Origin: Ethanoligenens harbinense YUAN-3
GTDB lineage: Bacteria; Bacillota; Clostridia; Oscillospirales; Ethanoligenentaceae
Assembly (NCBI RefSeq): GCF_000178115.2
Contig: NC_014828.1
Span: 2,741,501-2,805,500 of the forward strand
Direction of reading: 5' to 3'
Length of the DNA: 64,000 bases
In this document: positions 25,380 through 34,284 of the stretch, one piece after another
How the letters are laid out: each line of letters starts with the position of its first letter
Position numbering within the stretch: position 1 is the stretch's first letter
Notes under the pieces: model-generated
Told to the model about the DNA's origin: nothing
The model's database searches: none
Seen by the model: the letters and a program-made list of their open reading frames with translations, nothing else
Position numbers and translations under genes: made by a program

Positions 25380-26909
25380 TTAAGAATCGTTTTGTTTTGC
25401 CGGGCTTGAGAAATACGACAGCCATTTTGTCGGCAAACGCCAAAAAGTGTCTTTCAACAGTCCTTTTTTATTCAACGGCACCACGGGAGAAAGATAGGGC
25501 ATTCCAAAAGAATGGATGCTGCACAGCCGTATCAGAATGACAATGGAAACCATTTCTATGCCCAGAAATCCGAAACACGCACACAAGAACAGCAGCGCCA
25601 ACCGAAAAAATATGATGATATTTTTCATGTGATAATTTAAAATGGCCGTAACCCCTGTCAAGGCAATGATGATTACCATGGGCGCACTGACGATACCTGC
25701 ATCCACAGCCGCCGTACCGATAATTAAGGCGCCAATAAAACTGATGGTCTGGCCGACCGGACGCGGCGCCCGGACACCCGCTTCCCGCAGGATATCAAAG
25801 ACAAAGGTCATGACCAATGCTTCCACAAAAGTCGGGAACGGTATGCCTTCTCTGGACGCCGAGGCCGTAATCAGCAACGTAAGCGGCAGCATTTCCTGAT
25901 GAAACGTGGCCATGGCTACATAAACCGGGACGATCGATATCGTCAGGATGAACGAAACGATCCGCACCAGCCTGCTGAAGGAGGCAAAAAAGGCCGGCAT
26001 ATAATAATCTTCCGCATTATGGAATTCTTCCATAAAAAAATAGGGGATAATGATTGCCATAGGCGAACCGTCGGCCAATATGGCAATTTTCCCTTCCATG
26101 ATTTTTGCCGCCGTCTTGTCCGGGCGCTCCGAAACGCCAATGGTATTAAACGGAAAACTTGGTTTATCTGAAACAAGGTCTCTGATGGTGGTGGTGTCCA
26201 AGATCAACTCGGTTTCCATTGCATCAAGCCTGTTGTGGAGCGTTTTCAGCACGCCCGTATCGATAATACCACGCAAATACACAAGATAAATCGGCGTTTT
26301 GATACCATGTTTTGGAACATATTTTTCCACAATCAGCCGTGGAGTACGCAGAATGTTGCGAACCAGCGAAAGATTGATTTTCACGCTTTCCACAAAGGAT
26401 TGGTGCGGCCCAAATACTGATGCCTCCATCGTCGGCGTCGGTATACTGCGGGTCATTCGTTTTTCCAGATCTATCGTAATCGCGCGGTTGCATCCCTCAA
26501 GAAATATGGCCACGCGCCCATTGACTACCGCATGCACGACATCCTGAAAATGTTTGGCTTTTTCAACTTGTCCAAAGCTGATGACGCGTTCACTTGCTAT
26601 ATCCACAGCAGACGCCGCGCTGTTTTCCAATATGCGGCCGCCTGTCTGCAGCAGCGCGCGCAGGACATGCTGCGCAAGCATATCTTCATCCACAAGACCC
26701 GACAGATAGAACGCAAAACCTTTTAAAGATTCGCCGGCACCCATCACAAAGTCTTTGAACGTTGTATCGACGGAACCGTTAAAAATTCGAATAAGAGAAC
26801 GCCGGTTTTTCTCCAGGCTTTTGTCAACGGCAGTGTGGATGTCGGGGTCGTCTTGCTGTTCCGTTTGTTTCAGTGCGCTGTCAATATAGTTGTTAAAGTG
26901 ATTTTTCAT
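25380..26909 (-). CDS. gerAA: Spore germination receptor A subunit (GerAA/SpoVAF family)
   Basis: The 509-residue membrane protein belongs to the GerA family. A soluble N-terminal domain (about 1-290) includes YLSGLVDEDMLAQHVL, CNRAITIDLEKRMTRSIPTP and FPFNTIGVSERPDKTAAKIM with EGKIAILADGSPMAIIIPYF. About five C-terminal helices follow, with ASREGIPFPTFVEALVMTFV. It would act with GerAB and GerAC in germinant sensing. It forms a two-gene unit with gerAC; the B subunit is on the other strand. Confidence 0.95.
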   Translation of the reverse strand: MKNHFNNYIDSALKQTEQQDDPDIHTAVDKSLEKNRRSLIRIFNGSVDTTFKDFVMGAGESLKGFAFYLSGLVDEDMLAQHVLRALLQTGGRILENSAASAVDIASERVISFGQVEKAKHFQDVVHAVVNGRVAIFLEGCNRAITIDLEKRMTRSIPTPTMEASVFGPHQSFVESVKINLSLVRNILRTPRLIVEKYVPKHGIKTPIYLVYLRGIIDTGVLKTLHNRLDAMETELILDTTTIRDLVSDKPSFPFNTIGVSERPDKTAAKIMEGKIAILADGSPMAIIIPYFFMEEFHNAEDYYMPAFFASFSRLVRIVSFILTISIVPVYVAMATFHQEMLPLTLLITASASREGIPFPTFVEALVMTFVFDILREAGVRAPRPVGQTISFIGALIIGTAAVDAGIVSAPMVIIIALTGVTAILNYHMKNIIIFFRLALLFLCACFGFLGIEMVSIVILIRLCSIHSFGMPYLSPVVPLNKKGLLKDTFWRLPTKWLSYFSSPAKQNDS

Positions 26910-26997
26910 ATTCCAACGCCCCCTTACGATACAGTGTTTACCTTTGATCGCATTATATGAAGCATTAGTTTTTCATAAAAAGCAAGATTTTGGAGAG

Positions 26998-27027
26998 ACA
27001 TAATTTCCCCTTGCCCCGGCGATACTA
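26998..27027 (+). promoter_or_regulatory. Candidate forespore (sigma-G/F-like) promoter
   Basis: ACATA (26998-27002) and GATACTA (27021-27027) are 18 nt apart. They differ from the Bacillus sigma-G boxes GHATR and CATDMTA at one position each. Transcription would start about 30 nt upstream of the small membrane ORF. A forespore promoter is what a germinant-receptor gene needs, but short motifs like these also arise by chance. Confidence 0.4.
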
Positions 27028-27064
27028 ATATTTGTTTTAACCAAGCCATCATGGAGGAACAGAA

Positions 27065-27202
27065 ATGGTTCATTTCAAAAGCCTGCCGCTCATTTGGCAG
27101 GCATTGAGCTTTTTTGAAAAACTTCTGATTATCGGTGGTGCAGTCACGATACTGCTGCTTCTGTTCCTTTGTGTGTATTATTTGGCAAAGCGTTTTTACT
27201 GA
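27065..27202 (+). CDS. 45-residue single-helix membrane peptide upstream of gerAB
   Basis: A small open frame encodes MVHFKSLPLIWQALSFFEKL, a hydrophobic helix (about residues 21-39) and the charged end YYLAKRFY. GGAGGAA lies seven bases before the ATG, and gerAB starts 29 nt after the stop. Some germinant-receptor operons carry a small D subunit with two helices; this one has only one and I see no clear likeness. The ribosome binding site, the helix and the position support translation; the function is unknown. Confidence 0.6.
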   Translation: MVHFKSLPLIWQALSFFEKLLIIGGAVTILLLLFLCVYYLAKRFY

Positions 27203-27231
27203 ACATCATACAGGTTGGGGTGGAGACGCTT

Positions 27232-28344
27232 ATGATAACAAAACATCAACTGTTTAGCATGATGATACTATTTGAAATCGGCAGCACTACATTGTTTGTT
27301 TTAGGCATCGGAGCCAAGCAGGACGCATGGATCGTCATTTTGCTTGCCACACTCGCCGGTCTTTTACTGCTGTGTATTTATTTCCTGTTACAAAAACGGC
27401 ACCCCGGAAAAGGAATCGGTGAGATGCTGTTGGACATCTGCGGGCCGATCATTGGGTTTCCGCTGGTCGTTCTTTATGCAGGTTATTTTACGTATTGTAC
27501 AAGTATCAACCTTCGAGATTTTTGTGAGCTGGTATCCATCACGCAGTTGGAATATACGCCGCTTCCGGTTATCATGGTCATTATCATCCTGCCCATATTT
27601 TATCTGCTCTACTGCGGCGTATCATCCCTGGCAAAATTATCGGAAATCTTATTTACGATTTTTATAATATCTGTGGCTACCATTTATATCCTGGTGATCG
27701 TATCCGGCATTTTTCATCCGGGTTTCCTTTTGCCGGTGCTTTCCAATGGCTTTTTCTCGTTATTTAATATGGATTTGGTCAAGACGATCGAATTTCCATA
27801 CGGTGAAATCGTCGCCTTTCTGGCTTTGTGGAAATTCACGGAAAGCCCGTCGCAATATAGGCGATCTTCCGTCAAGGCAATCCTTTGCACGGGCGCGTTT
27901 TTGGTGATTACCGACATTTTTATCCTCTGCACCTTGGGGGCGGATTACGCGGCCATTTCTACCATTCCGCTTTTTAAAGTCATCCGATTGATCAACATCA
28001 AAAACATCATCACGAATTTAAATGCCGTGGGCGTGGTGCTGATTTTTATAGGCGGCTTTTTTAAGATCTGCATATTCTTTTTCGCGGCGGTTCTCACATT
28101 GGAGCCCATTTTGAAGATCAGTCGGAAAATAATCATTCTGATCGTCGGCGCGGTTGTTTGCACCAATACGTTGAGCATCCCCGGCTTTCTCCAGCACGTC
28201 TGGGCTTCCAATTATGTACGCACACCCTATGTGCACGGCCTCTTTCAGATTGCAATCCCTCCTGTTCTGCTTTTGGCCAGTCTTGCAAAATCTCCGGAGA
28301 AAAAAAAGCGTGAACAGCATTCCACGGATGTTTTCCCTTCATAA
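27232..28344 (+). CDS. gerAB: Spore germination receptor B subunit (GerAB, APC-superfamily)
   Basis: GerAB is the transporter-like subunit thought to bind the germinant. The protein, about 370 residues from ATG 27232 (MITKHQLFSMMILFEIGSTT), has about ten hydrophobic helices and family segments such as LYAGYFTYCTSINLRDFCEL. GGGGTGGAG precedes the chosen ATG; an upstream frame to 27169 has no ribosome binding site and overlaps the small ORF. It is divergent from gerAA-gerAC, unlike the usual single ABC operon. Confidence 0.93.
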   Translation: MITKHQLFSMMILFEIGSTTLFVLGIGAKQDAWIVILLATLAGLLLLCIYFLLQKRHPGKGIGEMLLDICGPIIGFPLVVLYAGYFTYCTSINLRDFCELVSITQLEYTPLPVIMVIIILPIFYLLYCGVSSLAKLSEILFTIFIISVATIYILVIVSGIFHPGFLLPVLSNGFFSLFNMDLVKTIEFPYGEIVAFLALWKFTESPSQYRRSSVKAILCTGAFLVITDIFILCTLGADYAAISTIPLFKVIRLINIKNIITNLNAVGVVLIFIGGFFKICIFFFAAVLTLEPILKISRKIIILIVGAVVCTNTLSIPGFLQHVWASNYVRTPYVHGLFQIAIPPVLLLASLAKSPEKKKREQHSTDVFPS

Positions 28345-28396
28345 AAGCGGCCCTTCCGTCTCCACACCAACATCCACGGCTAATGCCGCATGCAAT

Positions 28397-28449
28397 GTTC
28401 CCCCCTGCGGGCCAGCCTGTAAGGCCAGCCCGCAGGGGGGAACGTTTTT
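28397..28449 (+). terminator. Strong terminator after gerAB
   Basis: A near-perfect hairpin, GTTCCCCCCTGCGGGC paired with GCCCGCAGGGGGGAAC plus an inner GCC/GGC pair, is followed by TTTTT. It separates gerAB from the end of the converging glgP gene and may serve both. Confidence 0.92.
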
Positions 28450-28479
28450 GGCAATCCGAAAACATACGTGCAAACGGAT

Positions 28480-30822
28480 TCAGACCATGGGCACGCCCCA
28501 GATCTCTTGCGCATACTGCAAGATGGTGCGATCACTGGAAAACATCCCGGCGTTGGCCGTGTTCAGAAAGCATTTTTTCGTAAAGGCGGCGCGGTTCTGC
28601 GCGTAATCGCGGTTGACGCGCAACTTGGTATCCATATAGGCGTGGAAATCGTGCAGCACATAATACTGGTCGGCACGGTTCCATGTTTTTTCGGTCAACG
28701 AGGCAAACAGTTCCTCGAACATGCCGGTTTTGCCGTCGTCCAGCGTGCCATCAAGCAGCGTATCCAGCAGGCGCTTGATGCGCGCGTCGGACCGGTAGAT
28801 GGCTTTCGGGTCGTAGGACGTCTCCAGCGCGGCAATTTCTTCCACCCTTGCGCCGAAGATGTAGTTGTTTTCCTCACCGGCCTGCCCGACGATCTCCACA
28901 TTCGCCCCATCGTAGGTGCCCAGCGTAACCGCGCCGTTCAGCATGAATTTCATATTGCCCGTGCCGGATGCCTCGGTACCCGCCGTGGAAATCTGCTCGG
29001 ATACATCGGCCGCCGGTGTCAGCTTCTCCGCGTAGGACACATTGTAGTTCTGCACGAACACCACTTTGAGCCGATCACGCACAGCCGAATCGCCGTCCAC
29101 CAGCCGGGCGATCTCATTGATGAATTTAATGACGGCTTTCGCGCGGAAATAACTCGGCGCGGCTTTTGCGCCGAAGATGAACGCCGTGGGATAAAAGTCC
29201 CGGATGCGTCCGTCCTTCATGCCGAAATAGAGATCCAGAATGGACAGCGCGTTGAGCATCTGCCTCTTGTATTCGTGCAGGCGCTTGACCTGGATATCAA
29301 ACAGGAAAGACGGGTCGAGTGAAACACCCTCGGCCTTTTGGATATGGGCCGCCAACTGCTGCTTCTTCTCCAGCTTGACAGCGGCGAACGCATCCAGCAC
29401 GGCAGAGTCGTCCTGATACGCTTCCAGCCCTTTCAGTTTGGAGAGGTCGGTCAGCCAGCCGTCACCCACCTTTTCGGTGATGAACGCCGCCAGCTCGGGG
29501 TTGGCCAGTGCAAGCCAGCGCCGCTGCGTGATGCCGTTGGTCTTGTTGTTGAACCGCTCCGGCCAGAGTGCATACCACTCGCGCAGGGCCGTGTTTTTGA
29601 GAATCTCGGTGTGAATGCCGGCCACCCCGTTGATGGAATGGCCCGCATAGATGGCCAGGCGCGCCATGTGCACCAGCCCGCCCGAGAGGATGCGGTACGG
29701 CTCCTGCGCGGCGCCTTCGATCCCCCGCGCGAGCAGGTCGCGGCGCAGACGGTCGTTCACCATCACAATATAGGGGTACACGTCCGGCAGCACCGACATG
29801 AACAGCCGGGCGTCCCATTTCTCCAGCGCTTCCGCCATAATGGTGTGGTTGGTGTAGGCAAACACCCGCTCCGCGATGGAAAACGCCTTCTCGAACGGCA
29901 AGGCTTCCTCACCCGCCAGGATGCGCAGCAGCTCCGCGATGGACACGGTGGGATGCGTATCGTTGAGCTGTATGGCGTATTCCTCCGGCAGATGAGAGAA
30001 ATCGCTGCCATGCGTCCGTTTATACGCTTTCAGGATGGACCGGATGGACGCGCTTGAGAAGAAATATTGCTGCTTGAGCCGCAGGCGCTTACCGGCTTCC
30101 GTGTCGTCGTTGGGGTACAGAACGCTGGAAATGGCTTCCGCTTCGTTTTTCTCCCGGTAGGCTTCATCGTATTTCTGCTCGTTGAACAGGGTGAAATCGA
30201 ACGGCTGCAGCGGCTCGGCCTGCCACAGGCGCAGTGTGTTGACGGTCTTGCCGCCGTAGCCGATCACCGGCATGTCATACGGCACCGCCCACACCGTCTG
30301 GTCGCCGAAGCGCACCTGCACCTTTTCCGTCTCGCGCCGCACCGACCACGGATCGCCGAAGCGCTGCCAGTCGTCCGCCGTCTCGCGCTGGAACCCGTCC
30401 TCGAACGTCTGCTTAAACAGGCCGTATCGATACCGGATGCCGTATCCGTCCAGCGCAACACCCTGTGTCGCCGCCGAATCCAGGAAACACGCCGCCAGGC
30501 GGCCCAGCCCGCCGTTGCCCAGTGCGGCGTCTTCAATGTCTTCAAAAACCGTGATGTCCGTTCCCTTTTCTTTCAGCCAGTCCGCGGTCTCCCGCAGCAG
30601 GCCGAGGTTGAGCAGATTGCTGTAGATCATCCGCCCGATCAGAAATTCCGCCGAAAAATAGCAGGCACGCTTGCCGGGCTTTTCTTCCTTCCATGCCGGA
30701 TCGGCAGCCTCCACAGCCGCTTTGGACACCGCATTGTAAAGCTCCGCCGTGGTCGCCTGCCCGGGCTTTTTCCCTGTTTCCAACGCCAGAATCGATTCGA
30801 TGCTGCTTGTGTACCTGCTCAT
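28480..30822 (-). CDS. glgP: Glycogen/maltodextrin phosphorylase
   Basis: The enzyme releases glucose-1-phosphate from alpha-1,4-glucans with PLP. The protein is about 780 residues, normal for the family. The signatures are GNGGLGRLAACFLDSAAT, YAIQLNDTHPTVSIAELLRI, the PLP-binding segment EASGTGNMKFMLNGA with its Lys, and TLGTYDGANVEI. The start is ATG 30822 (MSRYTSS) behind AAAGGAG; the frame is open further upstream without likeness. It lies 13 nt after malQ and is co-transcribed with it. Confidence 0.96.
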   Translation of the reverse strand: MSRYTSSIESILALETGKKPGQATTAELYNAVSKAAVEAADPAWKEEKPGKRACYFSAEFLIGRMIYSNLLNLGLLRETADWLKEKGTDITVFEDIEDAALGNGGLGRLAACFLDSAATQGVALDGYGIRYRYGLFKQTFEDGFQRETADDWQRFGDPWSVRRETEKVQVRFGDQTVWAVPYDMPVIGYGGKTVNTLRLWQAEPLQPFDFTLFNEQKYDEAYREKNEAEAISSVLYPNDDTEAGKRLRLKQQYFFSSASIRSILKAYKRTHGSDFSHLPEEYAIQLNDTHPTVSIAELLRILAGEEALPFEKAFSIAERVFAYTNHTIMAEALEKWDARLFMSVLPDVYPYIVMVNDRLRRDLLARGIEGAAQEPYRILSGGLVHMARLAIYAGHSINGVAGIHTEILKNTALREWYALWPERFNNKTNGITQRRWLALANPELAAFITEKVGDGWLTDLSKLKGLEAYQDDSAVLDAFAAVKLEKKQQLAAHIQKAEGVSLDPSFLFDIQVKRLHEYKRQMLNALSILDLYFGMKDGRIRDFYPTAFIFGAKAAPSYFRAKAVIKFINEIARLVDGDSAVRDRLKVVFVQNYNVSYAEKLTPAADVSEQISTAGTEASGTGNMKFMLNGAVTLGTYDGANVEIVGQAGEENNYIFGARVEEIAALETSYDPKAIYRSDARIKRLLDTLLDGTLDDGKTGMFEELFASLTEKTWNRADQYYVLHDFHAYMDTKLRVNRDYAQNRAAFTKKCFLNTANAGMFSSDRTILQYAQEIWGVPMV

Positions 30823-30835
30823 ACTCTCTGCTCCT

Positions 30836-32398
30836 TTACTGCTCCTCGCATTTGTTTGGAACGGACGATCCGGGATGCTTCTGCGGTTCCGGAGGCTTGA
30901 AGCGGGCATATGTTTCGGCCAGATGGCGTATACGGTCTGCCAGTTCATCCGAAAGCTGCCCCGGCAGCACCCGCCACATCCAGTTGCCGCCTATGGTGGA
31001 CGGGCAATTCATGCGCGCGCCATTGTCCAGCTCCAGGAAGTCCTGCATCTGGAAGATGACGGTGTCCGCCACGCTGGCGTACGCCGCACGGACGAGCGCC
31101 CACGGCAGCTCCCCGCGCCGCCGGACATTGAGATACGTTTTGGCGAACGCGAGTTCTTTTCTTTTTTGGTGTTTGAAAAAGCCGACGAGCGTTTCATTGT
31201 CGTGCGTGCCACCGTAGACGATGCAGTTGTTTTCAAAATTGTGCGGCAGATTGGGGTTTTCCGTCCCGTCGTCAAACCCGAACTCCATCAGCTTCATGCC
31301 CGGATAGCCTGCGGCCTGCTTCACACGGCGCACGGCCGGTGTGACCGCCCCCAGGTCTTCGGCAATCACCCTGGCGGCTCCCAGCACCGGGCCAAACGCC
31401 GCGAGCAGCGCCTTGCCCGGGCCGGCCTTCCAGACGCCGTTCATGGCGGTGCCGTCCTTGGCCGGGATGGAATAGTAGCGCACGATCCCGATGAAATGGT
31501 CGATGCGGATAACATCATAGAGCTTCGCAGAGGCGCACATCCTCTGCTTCCACCAGGCGAACCTGTCCCGTCCCATCACGTCCCAGTCATACAGCGGGTT
31601 GCCCCAGAGCTGGCCGGTGGCGGAAAACATATCCGGCGGAACACCCGACACCGCGACCGGACGGCGGTCCGCATCCAGTTGGAAGAAGCGGCTGTTCACC
31701 CACACGTCGGCGCTGTCCATCGATACATAGATGGGGATATCCCCGATGATCTGTACGCCGTTTTTATTCGCGTACGCTTTGAGCCGGTTCCATTGTTCAT
31801 AAAATTTGAACTGGCAGAAGGACCAGAACCCGATCTCCTGTTGCAGGTCTTCGACACAGGCCGCCACCGCTTCCGGGCGGCGCAGGCGGATATCATCCGG
31901 CCATTCCACCCACGACCGGTTGCCAAACTGCGCCTTGATGGCCATATAGGCGCTGTAATCCGGCAGCCATGCCTCGTTTTCCTCGCAAAACAGGCGGTAG
32001 GCTTCCGTGGAAGCGTGCCGGCTGCGTACATAGGCCTGTTTGAGCAAAGCGAACCGTGCCTCGAACTGCTTGCCGTAATCGACCTGGGAAGGAACGCCGC
32101 CCCAGTCGGGCGTTTCCGCCTCCGCGTCGGTGAGCAGTCCTTCCTCTATCAGGATATCCGGGTCGATGAAATACGGGTTGCCCGCAAACGCCGAAAAGCT
32201 CTGGTAGGGGCTGTCTCCATAGCTGGTGGGGCCGAGTGGCAGCACCTGCCAGTAGGTCTGCCCCGCTTTTTTGAGAAAATCCACAAACTCGAACGCCGCG
32301 CGCCCGAACGTGCCGATGCCATAGGGCGACGGCAGGCTGCTCACCGGCAGCAGGATGCCCGCACCGCGCGCAAGCGGTTTTTGTTTTTTTAGCCGCAT
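30836..32398 (-). CDS. malQ: 4-alpha-glucanotransferase (amylomaltase, GH77)
   Basis: The enzyme moves maltodextrin segments between chains and feeds the phosphorylase encoded next. The 520-residue protein begins with the GH77 motif RGAGILLPVSSLPSPYGIGT. It also shows WQVLPLGPTSYGDSPYQSFS, the nucleophile region VIRIDHFIG, the acid motif AEDLG and GTHDNET. AAGGGAG lies upstream. It is 87 nt after the lacI-type gene on the same strand, so regulator, transferase and phosphorylase may form one operon. Confidence 0.97.
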   Translation of the reverse strand: MRLKKQKPLARGAGILLPVSSLPSPYGIGTFGRAAFEFVDFLKKAGQTYWQVLPLGPTSYGDSPYQSFSAFAGNPYFIDPDILIEEGLLTDAEAETPDWGGVPSQVDYGKQFEARFALLKQAYVRSRHASTEAYRLFCEENEAWLPDYSAYMAIKAQFGNRSWVEWPDDIRLRRPEAVAACVEDLQQEIGFWSFCQFKFYEQWNRLKAYANKNGVQIIGDIPIYVSMDSADVWVNSRFFQLDADRRPVAVSGVPPDMFSATGQLWGNPLYDWDVMGRDRFAWWKQRMCASAKLYDVIRIDHFIGIVRYYSIPAKDGTAMNGVWKAGPGKALLAAFGPVLGAARVIAEDLGAVTPAVRRVKQAAGYPGMKLMEFGFDDGTENPNLPHNFENNCIVYGGTHDNETLVGFFKHQKRKELAFAKTYLNVRRRGELPWALVRAAYASVADTVIFQMQDFLELDNGARMNCPSTIGGNWMWRVLPGQLSDELADRIRHLAETYARFKPPEPQKHPGSSVPNKCEEQ

Positions 32399-32485
32399 GG
32401 CGCACCCACTCCCTTCTTACTTTTGCTTTCTTTTATGTAAAATACAAACCGGCACACGCCATGCGGTCGGCCCCGTCTGCGTCCT

Positions 32486-33502
32486 TCAGGCGGACGCACG
32501 CACGACGAGCCGGGTCGGGACGATCGTGTGCGAAGGCCCGGACCGGTCTTTCTCCTGAAGCTGGCGGTACAAAAGCCGCACCGCTTCTTCGCCCAGGGCG
32601 CAGGCGTTCACATCCACCGTCGTCAGCGGCGGGCGGTAGTATTCGGAGAGCGGCACATTGTTGAAACCCGCGACGGAAACATCCTGCGGCACCCGCACGC
32701 CCTGCTTTGCCAGCACGTCCATAGCCGCAAGCGCCTGGAAATCGTCGGCGGCAATGAGCCCGTCGAACGGCACGCCGCACCGCAGCAGTTCTTCCGTCAA
32801 TACCCGCTCATCTCCTCCCATGAACTGACCGTCCACCACCAGGCGTTCATCAAAAGGAAGACCCGCTTCCCCCAGCGCTTTCCGGTATCCTTCATACCGG
32901 TCTTTGGTCACGACGATGTTCGGCGCAAGCCCGACGAACGCGATGTGCCGGCGGCCTTTGGCAAGGAAGTGGCCCGCCAGGCGGTAACCGGCCTCCAAGT
33001 TATCGCTGTCCACCCAGTTGATGCGATCCTTCCACGCATCCGCAGGGCGCCCCACCATGGCCAGCGGGAACTGCGCGGGATATACGCTTTCCCAATCGGT
33101 CGAATCGGTACGCGAAATCATCAGGATAGCACCTTCCGTCACACCGCCGTTGGCAAAATCATGAAGCCTGTTTCGTTCTTCTTCCTCGCTGCCGGCGCCG
33201 GAAAGCAGAATGGAATATCCACATAGCTGCGCCTGCATGGTGATGCCCCGCAGCAGCTCGAAGAAAAACGGGTGCTGGAAAACCCGCTCGCTTGCACCCG
33301 GCAGCAACACGCCGATGATGTTGGTGGAACGCCGGACCAGCGAGCGCGCGATGATGTTCGGATGGTAATCCATCTCGCGCATCACTTTCCGCACCTTCTG
33401 GCTGGTTTTGGCGCTGATAAGCGGGCTGCCCGCGATCACGCGGGAAACCGTGGACGGCGTGACGCTGGCGGCTTTGGCGATATCCTGAATGGTTACGCGC
33501 AT
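32486..33502 (-). CDS. LacI-family regulator of maltodextrin genes
   Basis: The protein, about 338 residues, starts with the LacI helix-turn-helix (TIQDIAKAASVTPSTVSRVI), then the hinge motif NIIARSLVRRSTNIIGVLLP and a sugar-binding domain ending PPLTTVDVNACALGEEAVRL. The start is ATG 33502 with GAGGAAA upstream. It likely represses itself and malQ-glgP and responds to a maltose-type sugar, as MalR-like proteins do; the ligand is inferred from the neighbours. Confidence 0.92.
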   Translation of the reverse strand: MRVTIQDIAKAASVTPSTVSRVIAGSPLISAKTSQKVRKVMREMDYHPNIIARSLVRRSTNIIGVLLPGASERVFQHPFFFELLRGITMQAQLCGYSILLSGAGSEEEERNRLHDFANGGVTEGAILMISRTDSTDWESVYPAQFPLAMVGRPADAWKDRINWVDSDNLEAGYRLAGHFLAKGRRHIAFVGLAPNIVVTKDRYEGYRKALGEAGLPFDERLVVDGQFMGGDERVLTEELLRCGVPFDGLIAADDFQALAAMDVLAKQGVRVPQDVSVAGFNNVPLSEYYRPPLTTVDVNACALGEEAVRLLYRQLQEKDRSGPSHTIVPTRLVVRASA

Positions 33503-33560
33503 CGATTTCCTCACTTTTGGGCAGATCGGCCTTGGAGACGGTGGCTTTATCGCAGCACAG

Positions 33561-33574
33561 TGCAAACGTTTGCA
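33561..33574 (-). promoter_or_regulatory. LacI-type palindromic operator
   Basis: TGCAAACGTTTGCA is a perfect 14-bp palindrome with the central CG typical of LacI/CcpA operators. It lies about 60 nt before the lacI start and about 40 nt after the predicted transcription start, where bound repressor would block elongation. I saw no second copy next to malQ. Confidence 0.75.
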
Positions 33575-33621
33575 TAAGCCACCGCTCGCATTCTATGACC
33601 CCTGTGATCCATGCTGTGGCC

Positions 33622-33650
33622 ATTATAACAGGTTCTTTTGCGCATTGCAA
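33622..33650 (-). promoter_or_regulatory. Promoter of the lacI-malQ-glgP unit
   Basis: TTGCAA (33645-33650) and TATAAT (33622-33627) on the minus strand are 17 nt apart. The next 285 bp to the right (33651-33935) hold no gene or clear site that I can support. Confidence 0.65.
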
Positions 33651-33935
33651 GCGCCGCCCATAACTTTCAAACAATCCGGTTTGTTTTTATGTATTTTACA
33701 TACGGTTCTGTCGGTATTTTTATAGAGATATGCCGATACACACCAACGCGACCCGGCTCCGACACAAGGCCGAAAACTCACTTGCGGCTGGTGGAAATAC
33801 GCCAAAAACAGGACAAGAAGCGCCCGGCTCCAACCCCCCCTTCCCGGAAGGTTCCATCCAAACAGGCACATGACCGCCGCTTCTCCAGCATACGAACCAC
33901 TTCAACAGAATCCTGCATTTTCCGCACGAAAATTC

Positions 33936-33964
33936 TTGACATCCATTTTACAATATGGTATGAT
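33936..33964 (+). promoter_or_regulatory. Promoter of the tRNA-Thr/tRNA-Tyr unit
   Basis: TTGACA (33936-33941) and TATGAT (33959-33964) are separated by 17 nt, about 44 nt upstream of tRNA-Thr. Confidence 0.85.
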
Positions 33965-34007
33965 GTTCAAGCGCCGTTTTGAACGGTGCACTGAACATCT
34001 GAATCTT

Positions 34008-34083
34008 GCTGGTGTAGCTCAGTTGGTAGAGCAGCTGATTTGTAATCAGCAGGTCGGGGGTTCAAGTCCGTCCACCAGCTCCA
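34008..34083 (+). tRNA. tRNA-Thr (anticodon TGT)
   Basis: Acceptor GCTGGTG pairs with CACCAGC; the anticodon stem GCTGA/TCAGC encloses TTTGTAA (anticodon TGT); the T-arm has GGTTCAAGTCC. The 3' CCA is encoded. Confidence 0.97.
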
Positions 34084-34137
34084 GGCGTACGCCGCCTGCC
34101 GCGCACATACAGGCAGGACAAACTGCATATCGTTCAT

Positions 34138-34223
34138 GGAGGGATTCCCGAGTGGCCAAAGGGGGCAGACTGTAAATCTGTTGTCGGAAGACTTCGATGG
34201 TCCGAATCCATCTCCCTCCACCA
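34138..34223 (+). tRNA. tRNA-Tyr (anticodon GTA)
   Basis: Acceptor GGAGGGA pairs with TCCCTCC; the anticodon stem GCAGA/TCTGT encloses CTGTAAA (anticodon GTA); a long variable arm typical of bacterial tRNA-Tyr is present. The CCA end is encoded. It lies 54 nt after tRNA-Thr. Confidence 0.97.
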
Positions 34224-34245
34224 GGCGGTGTTTTACCGCACCATA

Positions 34246-34284
34246 AGGCGCATCTGCAATAGCGGATGCGCCTGTTTGTTTTGT
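34246..34284 (+). terminator. Terminator after tRNA-Tyr
   Basis: AGGCGCATC pairs with GATGCGCCT across a 10-nt loop and is followed by GTTTGTTTTG. From here to 34544 I see no gene. Confidence 0.75.

Noticed and set aside
28397-28449. Large palindrome considered as an attachment or resolution site
   Set aside because: It ends in a T run right after gerAB and fits a standard terminator.
33651-33935. Small open frames on both strands between the lacI promoter and the tRNA promoter
   Set aside because: None has a ribosome binding site, a recognisable motif or coding-like composition.
21323-34223. tRNA genes as sites of an integrated phage or element
   Set aside because: No integrase, no phage genes and no repeated tRNA 3' end seen nearby.
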